Shown: one piece after another, positions 1 through 5,066 of the stretch
Numbering within the stretch: position 1 is the first letter of the stretch
How the letters are laid out: each line of letters starts with the position of its first letter
Assembly (NCBI GenBank): GCA_028290595.1
Contig: JAQGJO010000106.1
Coordinates: 1 to 5,066 of the forward strand
DNA length: 5,066 bases
Direction: 5' to 3'
Origin: Hyphomicrobiales bacterium
GTDB lineage: Bacteria; Pseudomonadota; Alphaproteobacteria; Rhizobiales; Beijerinckiaceae
The notes under the pieces: generated by a model
The model's database searches: none
What the model was told of the DNA's origin: nothing
Seen by the model: the letters and a program-made list of their open reading frames with translations, nothing else
Program-made: the position numbers and the translations under genes

Positions 1-2
1 TC

Positions 3-638
3 GGCGCGATCAAAATTCCCGATCATCTCAGCTTCGAGGAAGCGGCCACCTTGCCCTGCGCCGCTCTGACCGCGTGGAACGCCATCGTCGCGACCGGCCA
101 AATCAAGGCCGGAGAGACCATCGCCATTCTCGGCACCGGTGGTGTCGCCTGCTTCGGTCTGCAGTTCGCCAAGATGCACGGCGCCTATGTGTTTCATACC
201 TCCAGCAGCGACGAGAAACTGGCGCGTGCCAAATCGATGGGCGCCGATGTGGCAGTGAACTACCGGACCACGCCGGACTGGGATCAGGAAATCCTCAGGC
301 AGACAGACGGCGCTGGTGTCGACCATATCCTGGAAGTCGGCGGCGCGGGCACACTGGAGAGATCGATGAATGCCGTGCGCCAGGGCGGCTCGATTTACGT
401 CATCGGCGCGCTCGCCGGACCAGGCTCGATTAATCCGCGCATGATCAATCGCAAATCGATCCGCTTACAGGGCATCCACGTCGGCTCCCGCGATATGTTC
501 GCCGACATGAACCGCGCCATCGCCCTGCATAAGCTCAAGCCCGCAATTGACCAGGTGTTCGGCTTCGATGACGCCAAAGCTGCCTACATGCGCCAGCAAA
601 GCGGCCAGCACTTCGGCAAGATCGTCATTGCTGTCTAG
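3..638 (+). CDS. Zinc-type alcohol dehydrogenase-like (MDR) oxidoreductase, 5'-truncated by window edge
   Basis: This is the last 211 residues of an NAD(P)-dependent medium-chain dehydrogenase/reductase. The reading frame is open from base 3 and ends at TAG 636-638. About 125 N-terminal residues, the GroES-like catalytic domain, should lie upstream, judged from a usual length near 335. The visible part is the Rossmann domain. It has the LPCAALTAWNA helix (fragment residues 17-27), a glycine-rich loop GTGGVA (44-49, with Ala where the third Gly often is), and the SSSDEKLARAKSMGA segment (67-81). The serine-rich end of the second strand fits NADP(H) preference, which is inference. The EVGG motif (111-114) and the terminal HFGKIVI block are also typical. 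The pattern closely resembles the MDR group that keeps the alcohol dehydrogenase fold but, as I recall, lacks the metal ligands; the missing N-terminus would settle that. The substrate is unknown. The gene converges on dctM with a 2-nt gap, so it belongs to a separate transcription unit. A TTG at 51 is internal and not a real start. Confidence 0.93.
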   Translation, partial: GAIKIPDHLSFEEAATLPCAALTAWNAIVATGQIKAGETIAILGTGGVACFGLQFAKMHGAYVFHTSSSDEKLARAKSMGADVAVNYRTTPDWDQEILRQTDGAGVDHILEVGGAGTLERSMNAVRQGGSIYVIGALAGPGSINPRMINRKSIRLQGIHVGSRDMFADMNRAIALHKLKPAIDQVFGFDDAKAAYMRQQSGQHFGKIVIAV

Positions 639-652
639 CTTTAAGACAGTAG
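628..652. repeat. Inverted repeat spanning the convergent stop codons
   Basis: CTGTCT (631-636) and AGACAG (644-649) form a perfect 6-bp stem around a 7-nt loop. In plus-strand RNA it can extend to 9 pairs with two G-U wobbles (628-652). It covers the TAG of the dehydrogenase and sits against the TAA of dctM. No T-run follows on either strand, so it is not a standard intrinsic terminator. It might still protect 3' ends or help termination between the colliding units. Confidence 0.35.
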
Positions 653-1915
653 GCGCATGATCCAGAGCGAGATCTCTGGTACATAGGTTACCAATAACAG
701 CGCAAACACCGCGATCGTCACAAACGGTATCAGCCCGGTGTAGAGCACCGCCGACGGTGTCTTGAAAAGCGCCTGGGTAACGAAGATGTTGAGCCCGAAC
801 GGCGGGTGGAATGTGCCGATCGTCAGGTTCATCACCACGATAACACCAAAGTGAATCGGATCGATGCCGAGCGACACCGCGACCGGCGCCAGCAGCGGCG
901 TCAGCATGATCAGCGCCGAGGCCGGATCGAGGAAGCAGCCGACGAAGAGCAGGAACGCGTTGATGACGAGCAGGATCACCCAGCGCTCTGAGTGCATGCT
1001 GGTGATCAGCGATACGGTATCCTGCGCAATACCACTGATGGTGAGCAGCCAGGCGTAGAGGCCTGCGACCGCGACGATGATAAAGATGAGCCCAGTCAGA
1101 TACATCGCCCGCGCGCCGGTCTCGAAAATCTCGTACAGCGTGGTCTCGCGATAGATGAAATAGCTGACGAAGATCGCATAGACACTGGCGACGCCCGCCG
1201 CTTCTGTCGGCGAGAACACGCCGGAGTAAATGCCACCGAAGATGATCCCGATGGCGCCGAGCGCCCAAATGCCGTCGCGCGTCGCCTGGAGAAATCCGAT
1301 GAACGAGAATTTCCCCGTCTCGGTGATGCCGACGCTGATGGAATGATAATAGATATAGACGGCAAACATCCCACTCAGCAGCAGGCCCGGTCCAATACCG
1401 GCGGCGAACAACTGCACGACCGACGTATCGGAGGCGATGCCGTAGATGATCATGGCAATCGACGGCGGGATAAGGTTGTCGAGCGCGCCTTCCGCGGTGA
1501 TCAGGGCCGAGGCGAATTTTTCGCTGTAGCCAGCCTTGCGCATGCGCGGATATGTCAATGTGCCGATTGCCGCCGTGGCCGCCGTCGTCACGCCTGAAAT
1601 GGCGCCGAACAACGCAGCAAAACCCAACGAGGTCATCGGGATATGCGCGCGGAAGCCGCCGATCAACGACTCGACCCACTTCAGCAGCCGCACCGAAATG
1701 CCGCCGCGCGACATCAGATCGCCGGCGAACACGAAGAACGGCACCGCCAATAGCGGAAACTTGTTCAGACTGTTGAAGACGATCTGCGGCACCACCGTCA
1801 TCGGTACTTCGAAGAAGCACAACAGGATGATCAGCGAGGTGACCAGAAGCAGCAAGAAAATCGGAAAGCCCAGCAGCAGCAGAACGAAGGGTAGTATCCC
1901 CATAACCCAGTACAT
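641..1915 (-). CDS. dctM: TRAP transporter large permease subunit (DctM family)
   Basis: This 424-residue protein is the large, ion-coupled transport subunit of a tripartite ATP-independent periplasmic transporter. It sits in the inner membrane and moves a carboxylate delivered by the DctP binding protein. The length matches the family. It is very hydrophobic, with many membrane segments from residue 6 onward. Family signatures are GDLMSRGG (65-72), the AISGVTTAATAAIGTLTYP stretch (105-123), LIPPSIAMIIYG (148-159), SPTEAAG (235-241) and GCFLDPASALIMLTPLLAP (326-344). The second hairpin tip reads GTFHPPFGLN (367-376), with His370 where Thr is usual. The start at 1915 is supported by GGCGGAG ending about 9 nt upstream; another ATG four codons in has no better site. 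It begins 16 nt after the dctQ stop, so the two genes are co-transcribed. It ends 2 nt from the convergent dehydrogenase stop. The family assignment is secure; the substrate is not determined. Confidence 0.97.
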   Translation of the reverse strand: MYWVMGILPFVLLLLGFPIFLLLLVTSLIILLCFFEVPMTVVPQIVFNSLNKFPLLAVPFFVFAGDLMSRGGISVRLLKWVESLIGGFRAHIPMTSLGFAALFGAISGVTTAATAAIGTLTYPRMRKAGYSEKFASALITAEGALDNLIPPSIAMIIYGIASDTSVVQLFAAGIGPGLLLSGMFAVYIYYHSISVGITETGKFSFIGFLQATRDGIWALGAIGIIFGGIYSGVFSPTEAAGVASVYAIFVSYFIYRETTLYEIFETGARAMYLTGLIFIIVAVAGLYAWLLTISGIAQDTVSLITSMHSERWVILLVINAFLLFVGCFLDPASALIMLTPLLAPVAVSLGIDPIHFGVIVVMNLTIGTFHPPFGLNIFVTQALFKTPSAVLYTGLIPFVTIAVFALLLVTYVPEISLWIMRLLS

Positions 1916-1931
1916 GGCTTTTCGCTCCGCC

Positions 1932-2438
1932 CTAGTCGAACTTTCCGGTCAGATACGACCGGAAACGAACGATTGCCGCCAAGGCCATGAAGCTGAAACC
2001 GAACAACAGCGCCGAAATCGGAATCCACAACGGGATGTCCGTCGCCGCGGTGACGCCGTGGTTGCGATAATGGAGCATGACGATCTTTGCCGACTGGAAC
2101 GCCGCGAAAGATGTGCAGGCGATCAGCGACACAAGAATTGCCGAGTTGACCGCGAGCTTCCAGTGCCGGTTCATGCCGGAATAAATGAGGTCCATGTTGA
2201 GATGGGCGCCGCGATAGGTGACCGTGCCCGCCACCAGAAACACGGTCCAGATCACGATGAAGACGAGAATCTCTTCCGCCCAGAACACCGGCGAAGCGAA
2301 GACGTAGCGAGCAACGACGTTGAAGATATTGATGGCGACGCCGGCAAAAAACAAAGCACCCGCGATCACATGCGGGATCTTGACGAATATCAGTTCTTCG
2401 ACATTTCTTTGCTGCGACGGAGCTTTGTCGTCCGGCAT
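1932..2438 (-). CDS. dctQ: TRAP transporter small permease subunit (DctQ family)
   Basis: This 168-residue inner-membrane protein is the small membrane subunit that pairs with DctM and helps dock the binding protein. Four hydrophobic segments are visible: about residues 20-48, 52-74, 91-120 and 137-159. The second carries the DctQ hallmark WAEEILVFIVIWTVFL, followed by the R-G-x-H-L-x-x-D pattern typical of the family. I chose ATG 2438 because GAGG lies 8 nt upstream. A GTG three codons earlier (2447) is in frame, but it directly abuts that GAG and has no Shine-Dalgarno sequence of its own. The gene follows dctP after a 114-nt gap that holds a hairpin, and it precedes dctM by 16 nt. The order P-Q-M is classic for this transporter type. 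Length and topology are normal, with no sign of decay. Confidence 0.95.
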   Translation of the reverse strand: MPDDKAPSQQRNVEELIFVKIPHVIAGALFFAGVAINIFNVVARYVFASPVFWAEEILVFIVIWTVFLVAGTVTYRGAHLNMDLIYSGMNRHWKLAVNSAILVSLIACTSFAAFQSAKIVMLHYRNHGVTAATDIPLWIPISALLFGFSFMALAAIVRFRSYLTGKFD

Positions 2439-2484
2439 GCTCAACACCTCAGAATTCCGTGCCGCCCCCGGCGCAGTCGATCCT

Positions 2485-2521
2485 AAAAAGCCGGCGCGCT
2501 CAACCGGTGCCGAGCGAGCCG
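2485..2521 (-). terminator. Hairpin plus T-run between dctP and dctQ (attenuator-like)
   Basis: On the minus strand a stem of nine pairs in ten (2521-2512 with 2501-2492, one mismatch) encloses a 10-nt loop. After two more bases comes a run of five T (2489-2485). It lies about 30 nt past the dctP stop and about 50 nt before the dctQ start. It resembles a leaky intrinsic terminator, or an mRNA-stabilising hairpin that would let the binding protein be made in excess over the membrane subunits. The structure is read by eye; no folding energy was computed. Confidence 0.5.
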
Positions 2522-2552
2522 CCAGTTTACAGTTGCAAGCACAGTAATTTTC

Positions 2553-3563
2553 TCAGTACTTGGCGGACGTCGCCTGGAGCTTGTCGTAGAACGCTTTCAA
2601 GGCCGGGTCGCTTTTGGTGACTTCGGCACCAATCGGCTTCAGGCGTTTCTCAAGTTCGGCCTGGTCGGCTGCGGGCAACGTTATGATCTCGCCGCCTTTC
2701 TCGATCCACTTGCCGCGCAACTCGGCTACTTCGTCGACCGCCGTCTGGCGCGCCCACGGCTGTAGCTTGCGGGCCTCGTCGACCACGATCTTGCGCAGGT
2801 CCGGCGGCAGTTTGTCGAGCCAGGCTTTGCTCAAGGCGCCGTACGAAATGAGCAGCGTGTCGTGTGTTTCAGTGAGCGTCTTGCCGACATTCTGCAGGTT
2901 GAAGTTGGTGTAGATCGAAATCCCGCTCATGGTGCCGTCGATCACGCCATTCTGCAGCGAGGTAATCATCTCCGGCAGGCCCATCGGCACGGCGGTGGCG
3001 CCGAGCGCCGCCATGCGGGCGCGTTCCGCCGGCGTGGCGTTGACGCGGAGCTTCAGCCCTTTGAAGTCGGCCAGCGTGCGCAGCGGCTTCTTGGCGCCGA
3101 AGTAAAGCGATTCAGCCGCGACGGCGAGATTGACGCCGACAAGGCCCTTCGACTCAGCCAAGTCGAGGATGTAGGCGTTCAACTCAGGATCGGCGAGCGT
3201 CTTATTGGCGTGCGCAGTGTCGCGAAACAGGAACGGAATGCTGAAGGTGCCGTAGCGCGCGTCGACGCCGGAGAAAAAGTCGGCCGGATTTTCGTAGCCC
3301 TCGATGGTGCCGAGCTGCACGCCTTCGAGCAACGCCGCCGGATTGCCGAGCTGACCGCCGGGAAACACCTTGACCTCGACCCGGCCATTGGTCGCCTTCG
3401 GCAGGACTTCCGCCAGCTTGTGGCCGAATTTCTCCTGCATGTCGCCGCGCGTAACCACGCCCCATTTCAGGGTGAAATCGGCGGCGTTTGCGGACGCCAC
3501 GGAGACAGCGGCGGCGATCGCCGACAGCAAACCGAGCGTCGCAAGACGGAGTTGGATTGTCAT
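2553..3563 (-). CDS. dctP: TRAP transporter periplasmic substrate-binding protein (DctP family)
   Basis: This 336-residue periplasmic binding protein captures the substrate and delivers it to DctQM. Residues 1-27 form a Sec signal peptide: one Arg, a hydrophobic core, and an A-N-A cleavage site before ADFTLKWG. The mature protein shows DctP signatures: KVFPGGQLGN (65-74), FSIPFLFRD (107-115), and FKGLKLRV (167-174), in which Arg173 should be the conserved arginine that clamps the substrate carboxylate. A stretch close to the E-x-x-x-x-L-Q-x-G-x-x-D-G pattern ends at Gly210. The start at 3563 is preferred because GGGAGGG lies a few bases upstream; the in-frame extension to 3590 would add nine residues before the signal peptide and lacks support. 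It is the first gene of the minus-strand operon, below a candidate promoter at 3639-3666. The conserved arginine implies a carboxylate ligand, but the pocket cannot be read further from sequence alone. Confidence 0.96.
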   Translation of the reverse strand: MTIQLRLATLGLLSAIAAAVSVASANAADFTLKWGVVTRGDMQEKFGHKLAEVLPKATNGRVEVKVFPGGQLGNPAALLEGVQLGTIEGYENPADFFSGVDARYGTFSIPFLFRDTAHANKTLADPELNAYILDLAESKGLVGVNLAVAAESLYFGAKKPLRTLADFKGLKLRVNATPAERARMAALGATAVPMGLPEMITSLQNGVIDGTMSGISIYTNFNLQNVGKTLTETHDTLLISYGALSKAWLDKLPPDLRKIVVDEARKLQPWARQTAVDEVAELRGKWIEKGGEIITLPAADQAELEKRLKPIGAEVTKSDPALKAFYDKLQATSAKY

Positions 3564-3572
3564 GATGTCCCT

Positions 3573-3579
3573 CCCAGGA
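3573..3579 (-). promoter_or_regulatory. Strong ribosome binding site fixing the dctP start
   Basis: The minus strand reads GGGAGGGAC a few bases before ATG 3563. This near-ideal Shine-Dalgarno sequence decides in favour of that ATG over the longer in-frame reading. It fits the high expression expected of a binding protein. Confidence 0.75.
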
Positions 3580-3624
3580 CCCGCGGCCATTTTTTGTTTG
3601 TGGTGCCGCGTGAATTGATGTTTA

Positions 3625-3634
3625 GCGTTGACGC
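3625..3634. repeat. Short palindrome at the predicted dctP transcription start
   Basis: GCGT-TG-ACGC has 4-bp arms and covers the expected start site of the dctP transcript. On its own it is weak, since arms this short are common. It matters mainly because its centre is 21 bp from the next palindrome. Confidence 0.25.
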
Positions 3635-3638
3635 AAAG

Positions 3639-3666
3639 AGACTATCTGAGCACAGATCGCTGTCAA
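3639..3666 (-). promoter_or_regulatory. Candidate sigma70 promoter for the dctPQM operon
   Basis: On the minus strand a perfect TTGACA (3666-3661) is followed after 16 nt by TAGTCT (3644-3639). The latter matches the -10 consensus at the first two bases and the last. Transcription would start near 3632, giving a leader of roughly 70 nt before dctP. A weak -10 element fits a regulated promoter. I see no comparably good promoter for the divergent dehydrogenase gene. Confidence 0.5.
3644..3657. promoter_or_regulatory. Palindrome inside the dctP promoter spacer (operator candidate)
   Basis: ATCTG-AGCA-CAGAT is a perfect inverted repeat with 5-bp arms. It lies between the -35 and -10 elements of the dctP promoter and overlaps one base of the -10. 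A repressor bound here would block RNA polymerase. The binding protein is unknown and no regulator gene is present in the window. Confidence 0.4.
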
Positions 3667-3680
3667 TTATCGTGCGATAA
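3667..3680. promoter_or_regulatory. Palindrome abutting the dctP -35 element (operator candidate)
   Basis: TTATCG-TG-CGATAA is a perfect inverted repeat with 6-bp arms and a 2-bp centre. It is directly adjacent to the upstream edge of TTGACA. The position suits an activator, or one half of a cooperative repressor site. It is the strongest palindrome in the divergent intergenic region. Confidence 0.45.
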
Positions 3681-3689
3681 ACAAACGCA

Positions 3690-3700
3690 ATGCACTGCAT
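3690..3700. repeat. Short palindrome upstream of the dehydrogenase gene
   Basis: ATGCA-C-TGCAT is a perfect 5-bp-arm inverted repeat around a single base. It lies about 40 bp before the dehydrogenase start. Its centre falls 21.5 bp from the TTATCG palindrome, continuing the spacing of the other sites. Confidence 0.25.
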
Positions 3701-3738
3701 GAAGCACGACCATGTCTTGAATGAAATGGGAGCATGTC

Positions 3739-4620
3739 ATGAAGATCGGGATCGTCGGACTGGGCCGCATGGGCGCGGCAATGTCGCAGCGGCTGCGTGA
3801 AAACGGCTTTGAGGTCGTTGCCTGGGATCAAAATGCAGATGCGATGAAAGCGGCTGCGGATAGCGGCTTGCACGTTGCTGCCAATGCCCGCACCGTTGCC
3901 GCGGCCTCAGACATTGTCATCTCGATCATCACCGAGGACAACGGCATTCGGCGCGTCTTTACCGGCCCGCAAGGCTTTCTTGACGGCGACGTCGCTGGAA
4001 AGCTGTTTATCGAGATGAGCACATTGCAGCCGATGACCGGCCGTGAACTCGTGCCGCTCGTCGAAGCCAAAGGCGCGCGCCTCATAGAAGCCCCCGTGCT
4101 CGGTACAATCCCACAGGTGCGCGACGGAAAATTATTCGCACTGGTCGGCGGCCGAGCCGAGGATATCGATCGCGCTCGTCCGGTTCTCGAGAAACTGACG
4201 CGCCGCATCGATCACATGGGACCGAACGGCGCGGGCTACGCGATGAAGCTCGCGGTCAATCTCGGCCTCGGTTCTTACATCCAGGCGCTATCGGAATCGC
4301 TCGCCCTCGGCACGCAGCAAGGCCTGACGATAGATCAGATGATGGACGTGTTGCTGGAGGCGCCCTACGCGAGCAACTGGATGCGCAGCAAGGTCGGCGT
4401 GATCAAGGGTGAGATACCGGAGGTGACGCTCGATATCCGCACTTTGCGCAAAGACATCATGTCAGCGGTTGCGACCGGCGCGCTCACCGGCGTGCCGATG
4501 CCGCTCTCCGCCGGTACGCTGGCGTCGCTATCCTCTGCAGTCGCCAATGGCGCGGGCAGTGGCGATCTTGCCGAATTGCCCAAGTTTCTGCGCGACTCGA
4601 TGGTTCAGCACTTTAAATAA
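3739..4620 (+). CDS. NAD(P)-dependent beta-hydroxyacid dehydrogenase (3-hydroxyisobutyrate dehydrogenase superfamily)
   Basis: This 293-residue cytoplasmic enzyme should interconvert a beta-hydroxy acid and its semialdehyde using NAD(P). It opens with the Rossmann loop GLGRMG (residues 7-12). EMSTLQP (92-98) follows, then the substrate-binding segment EAPVLGT (117-123), and the helix MKLAVN with catalytic Lys170 and Asn174. The second half is the all-helical dimerisation domain, including the R-K-D motif at 237-239. The length is standard. The substrate segment usually reads D-A-P-V-S-G-G, so here Leu121 and Thr123 replace Ser and the second Gly. This makes a textbook 3-hydroxyisobutyrate or tartronate semialdehyde enzyme less certain. 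The start at 3739 is chosen because GGGAG lies 6 nt upstream; the in-frame ATG at 3721 has no good site and adds only six residues. It is divergent from the TRAP operon across 175 bp, which suggests shared control and a role in metabolising the imported compound. Confidence 0.93.
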   Translation: MKIGIVGLGRMGAAMSQRLRENGFEVVAWDQNADAMKAAADSGLHVAANARTVAAASDIVISIITEDNGIRRVFTGPQGFLDGDVAGKLFIEMSTLQPMTGRELVPLVEAKGARLIEAPVLGTIPQVRDGKLFALVGGRAEDIDRARPVLEKLTRRIDHMGPNGAGYAMKLAVNLGLGSYIQALSESLALGTQQGLTIDQMMDVLLEAPYASNWMRSKVGVIKGEIPEVTLDIRTLRKDIMSAVATGALTGVPMPLSAGTLASLSSAVANGAGSGDLAELPKFLRDSMVQHFK

Positions 4621-4662
4621 GCTGAACTGCCCTTCCCGTTCATCTCTCACCCTACGCAGAGG

Positions 4663-4685
4663 CAGACCTAGTTGATCTGATTTTT
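4663..4685 (+). terminator. Weak terminator candidate after the dehydrogenase gene
   Basis: CAGA (4663-4666) can pair with TCTG (4676-4679) and is followed by A and five T (4681-4685). The stem is only four pairs with a 9-nt loop, so this is a weak call. It is the only T-run hairpin shortly past the stop at 4620. Confidence 0.25.
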
Positions 4686-4936
4686 CCGTTCGGTGTTATT
4701 TCGCCCGCTGAGGAGCGTGAACGCCCGACGACATCGCGAAGGACTTGTGACGGTCGAGCTTCCGCGCAACGTCCAGACACGCAAGTTAAAGACGGGCCGG
4801 CACCGCCTTTTGTTTTTGCGTGCCGCCACCCGCGCAAGCAGGCCGAGGCCCTGATCCAGGCAGCAGCGAACGAAGCGGGGACAGGCGTTTCAAATGGGGC
4901 GGCGGAAAGCGTTCCAAACGAAAACCAACGAAGGCC

Positions 4937-4956
4937 AAAAAGCTTTGCAAACAAAG
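4937..4956 (-). terminator. Likely terminator of tRNA-Gln
   Basis: On the minus strand CTTTG-TTTG-CAAAG forms a 5-bp hairpin (4956-4943), followed by C and five T (4941-4937). It begins 11 nt after the encoded CCA end of the tRNA. The stem is AT-rich and short, but placement and T-run fit an intrinsic terminator. Confidence 0.5.
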
Positions 4957-4966
4957 ACCTAAATGT

Positions 4967-5041
4967 TGGCTGGGGCGCCAGGATTCGAACCTGGGGATGG
5001 CGGAATCAAAATCCACTGCCTTACCACTTGGCTACGCCCCA
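4967..5041 (-). tRNA. tRNA-Gln (anticodon UUG)
   Basis: The minus strand folds into a complete cloverleaf. The acceptor stem is TGGGGCG paired with CGCCCCA, followed by discriminator G73 and an encoded CCA (4969-4967). The D stem is GCC/GGC. The anticodon stem GTGGA/TCCGC (one G-U pair) carries the loop TTTTGAT, giving anticodon TTG. The T arm is CCAGG-TTCGAAT-CCTGG. The weak U1-A72 pair, G73, U35 and U38 match known glutamine identity elements. The 3' end points toward the dehydrogenase gene, the side where tRNA-targeting elements insert. No second copy of the tRNA 3' end longer than 7 bp was seen in the window. Confidence 0.97.
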
Positions 5042-5066
5042 ACGCGGCGGACCATAGCGGCGGGCC

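Larger units (their letters stand above)
4621..4966. other. Gene-poor stretch with a possible decayed integrase-like fragment
   Basis: These 346 bases carry no intact gene I can support. Minus-strand frames of 70-100 codons exist, but they lack family features and run over the terminator or the tRNA. On the plus strand, GTG 4747 begins a 36-codon frame (stop 4852-4854) preceded by AAGGA. It reads VTVELPRNVQTRKLKTG and then becomes unlike protein. Dropping one base near 4815 gives FCVPPPAQAG instead. That start resembles, from memory only, the N-terminus of tyrosine-recombinase-like proteins of Hyphomicrobiales. A tRNA-adjacent integrase remnant is plausible but unproven. Confidence 0.25.

Noticed and set aside
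465..1820. 451-codon open frame on the minus strand
   Set aside because: It is a shadow of dctM in another frame. The protein is rich in Arg and His with no family pattern, while the dctM frame has clear TRAP signatures.
2439..2447. GTG start for dctQ three codons upstream
   Set aside because: The GAGG that would serve as ribosome binding site overlaps this GTG; spacing fits only ATG 2438.
1536..2486. 316-codon open frame on the plus strand across dctM and dctQ
   Set aside because: It is antisense to two well-supported genes, has low-complexity charged composition, and arises from GC-rich codon bias.
3628..3656. Plus-strand TTGACG as a -35 element for the dehydrogenase
   Set aside because: No acceptable -10 hexamer lies 15-19 nt downstream.
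2862..3680. 272-codon open frame on the plus strand antisense to dctP
   Set aside because: It is a mirror of the dctP coding sequence, runs into the promoter region, and has no recognisable domain.
3721..3738. Earlier ATG for the hydroxyacid dehydrogenase
   Set aside because: The Shine-Dalgarno GGGAG lies inside this extension and fits ATG 3739, which directly precedes the Rossmann strand.
4895..4901. TGGGGCG repeat of the tRNA 3' end as an attachment-site copy
   Set aside because: It matches only 7 bp and diverges at once, which is too short to be an att repeat in GC-rich DNA.
4652..5016. Minus-strand frames of 100 and 76 codons overlapping the terminator and tRNA
   Set aside because: They have no Shine-Dalgarno support or family features. 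One begins inside the tRNA gene, so they are probably chance frames.
4967..5041. Plus-strand peptide RQDSNLG...STALPLGYAP across the tRNA
   Set aside because: This is the familiar spurious translation of the antisense of a tRNA gene, not a protein.

Overview
The window looks like chromosomal DNA of a high-GC alphaproteobacterium. The best guess is the Hyphomicrobiales, in the Bradyrhizobium/Rhodopseudomonas direction. This rests on GC-rich codon use, the style of the proteins, and a tRNA-Gln with the U1-A72/G73 form common in that group. No species can be named from sequence alone.

Layout, left to right. (1) Bases 3-638 (+) are the C-terminal two thirds of a medium-chain (MDR) alcohol dehydrogenase-like oxidoreductase, cut by the window edge. 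(2) It runs tail to tail, with a 2-nt gap, into a complete tripartite TRAP transporter operon on the minus strand. Read 5' to 3' the operon is dctP (substrate-binding protein, 3563-2553), dctQ (small membrane subunit, 2438-1932) and dctM (large permease, 1915-641). A terminator-like hairpin lies in the 114-nt dctP-dctQ gap. (3) A 175-bp divergent intergenic region (3564-3738) holds a candidate sigma70 promoter for dctP and four short perfect palindromes whose centres are about 21-23 bp apart. (4) Bases 3739-4620 (+) encode a complete beta-hydroxyacid dehydrogenase of the 3-hydroxyisobutyrate dehydrogenase / tartronate semialdehyde reductase superfamily. (5) Bases 4621-4966 hold no convincing intact gene; they contain a possible decayed integrase-like fragment and weak terminators. 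(6) A tRNA-Gln(UUG) gene lies on the minus strand at 4967-5041, with its 3' end facing the cluster.

How the genes may work together (inference): the TRAP system imports a carboxylate using an ion gradient. The divergently transcribed dehydrogenase, and perhaps the MDR enzyme, would then oxidise or reduce that compound or a breakdown product. A hydroxy-carboxylate is the simplest substrate class, but the sequence does not fix it. No regulator gene is in the window, so whatever binds the palindromic sites is encoded elsewhere. Nothing here demands a wholly new system. The most notable points are the operator-like architecture between dctP and the dehydrogenase, the dctP-dctQ hairpin, and the dehydrogenase's altered substrate-binding motif.
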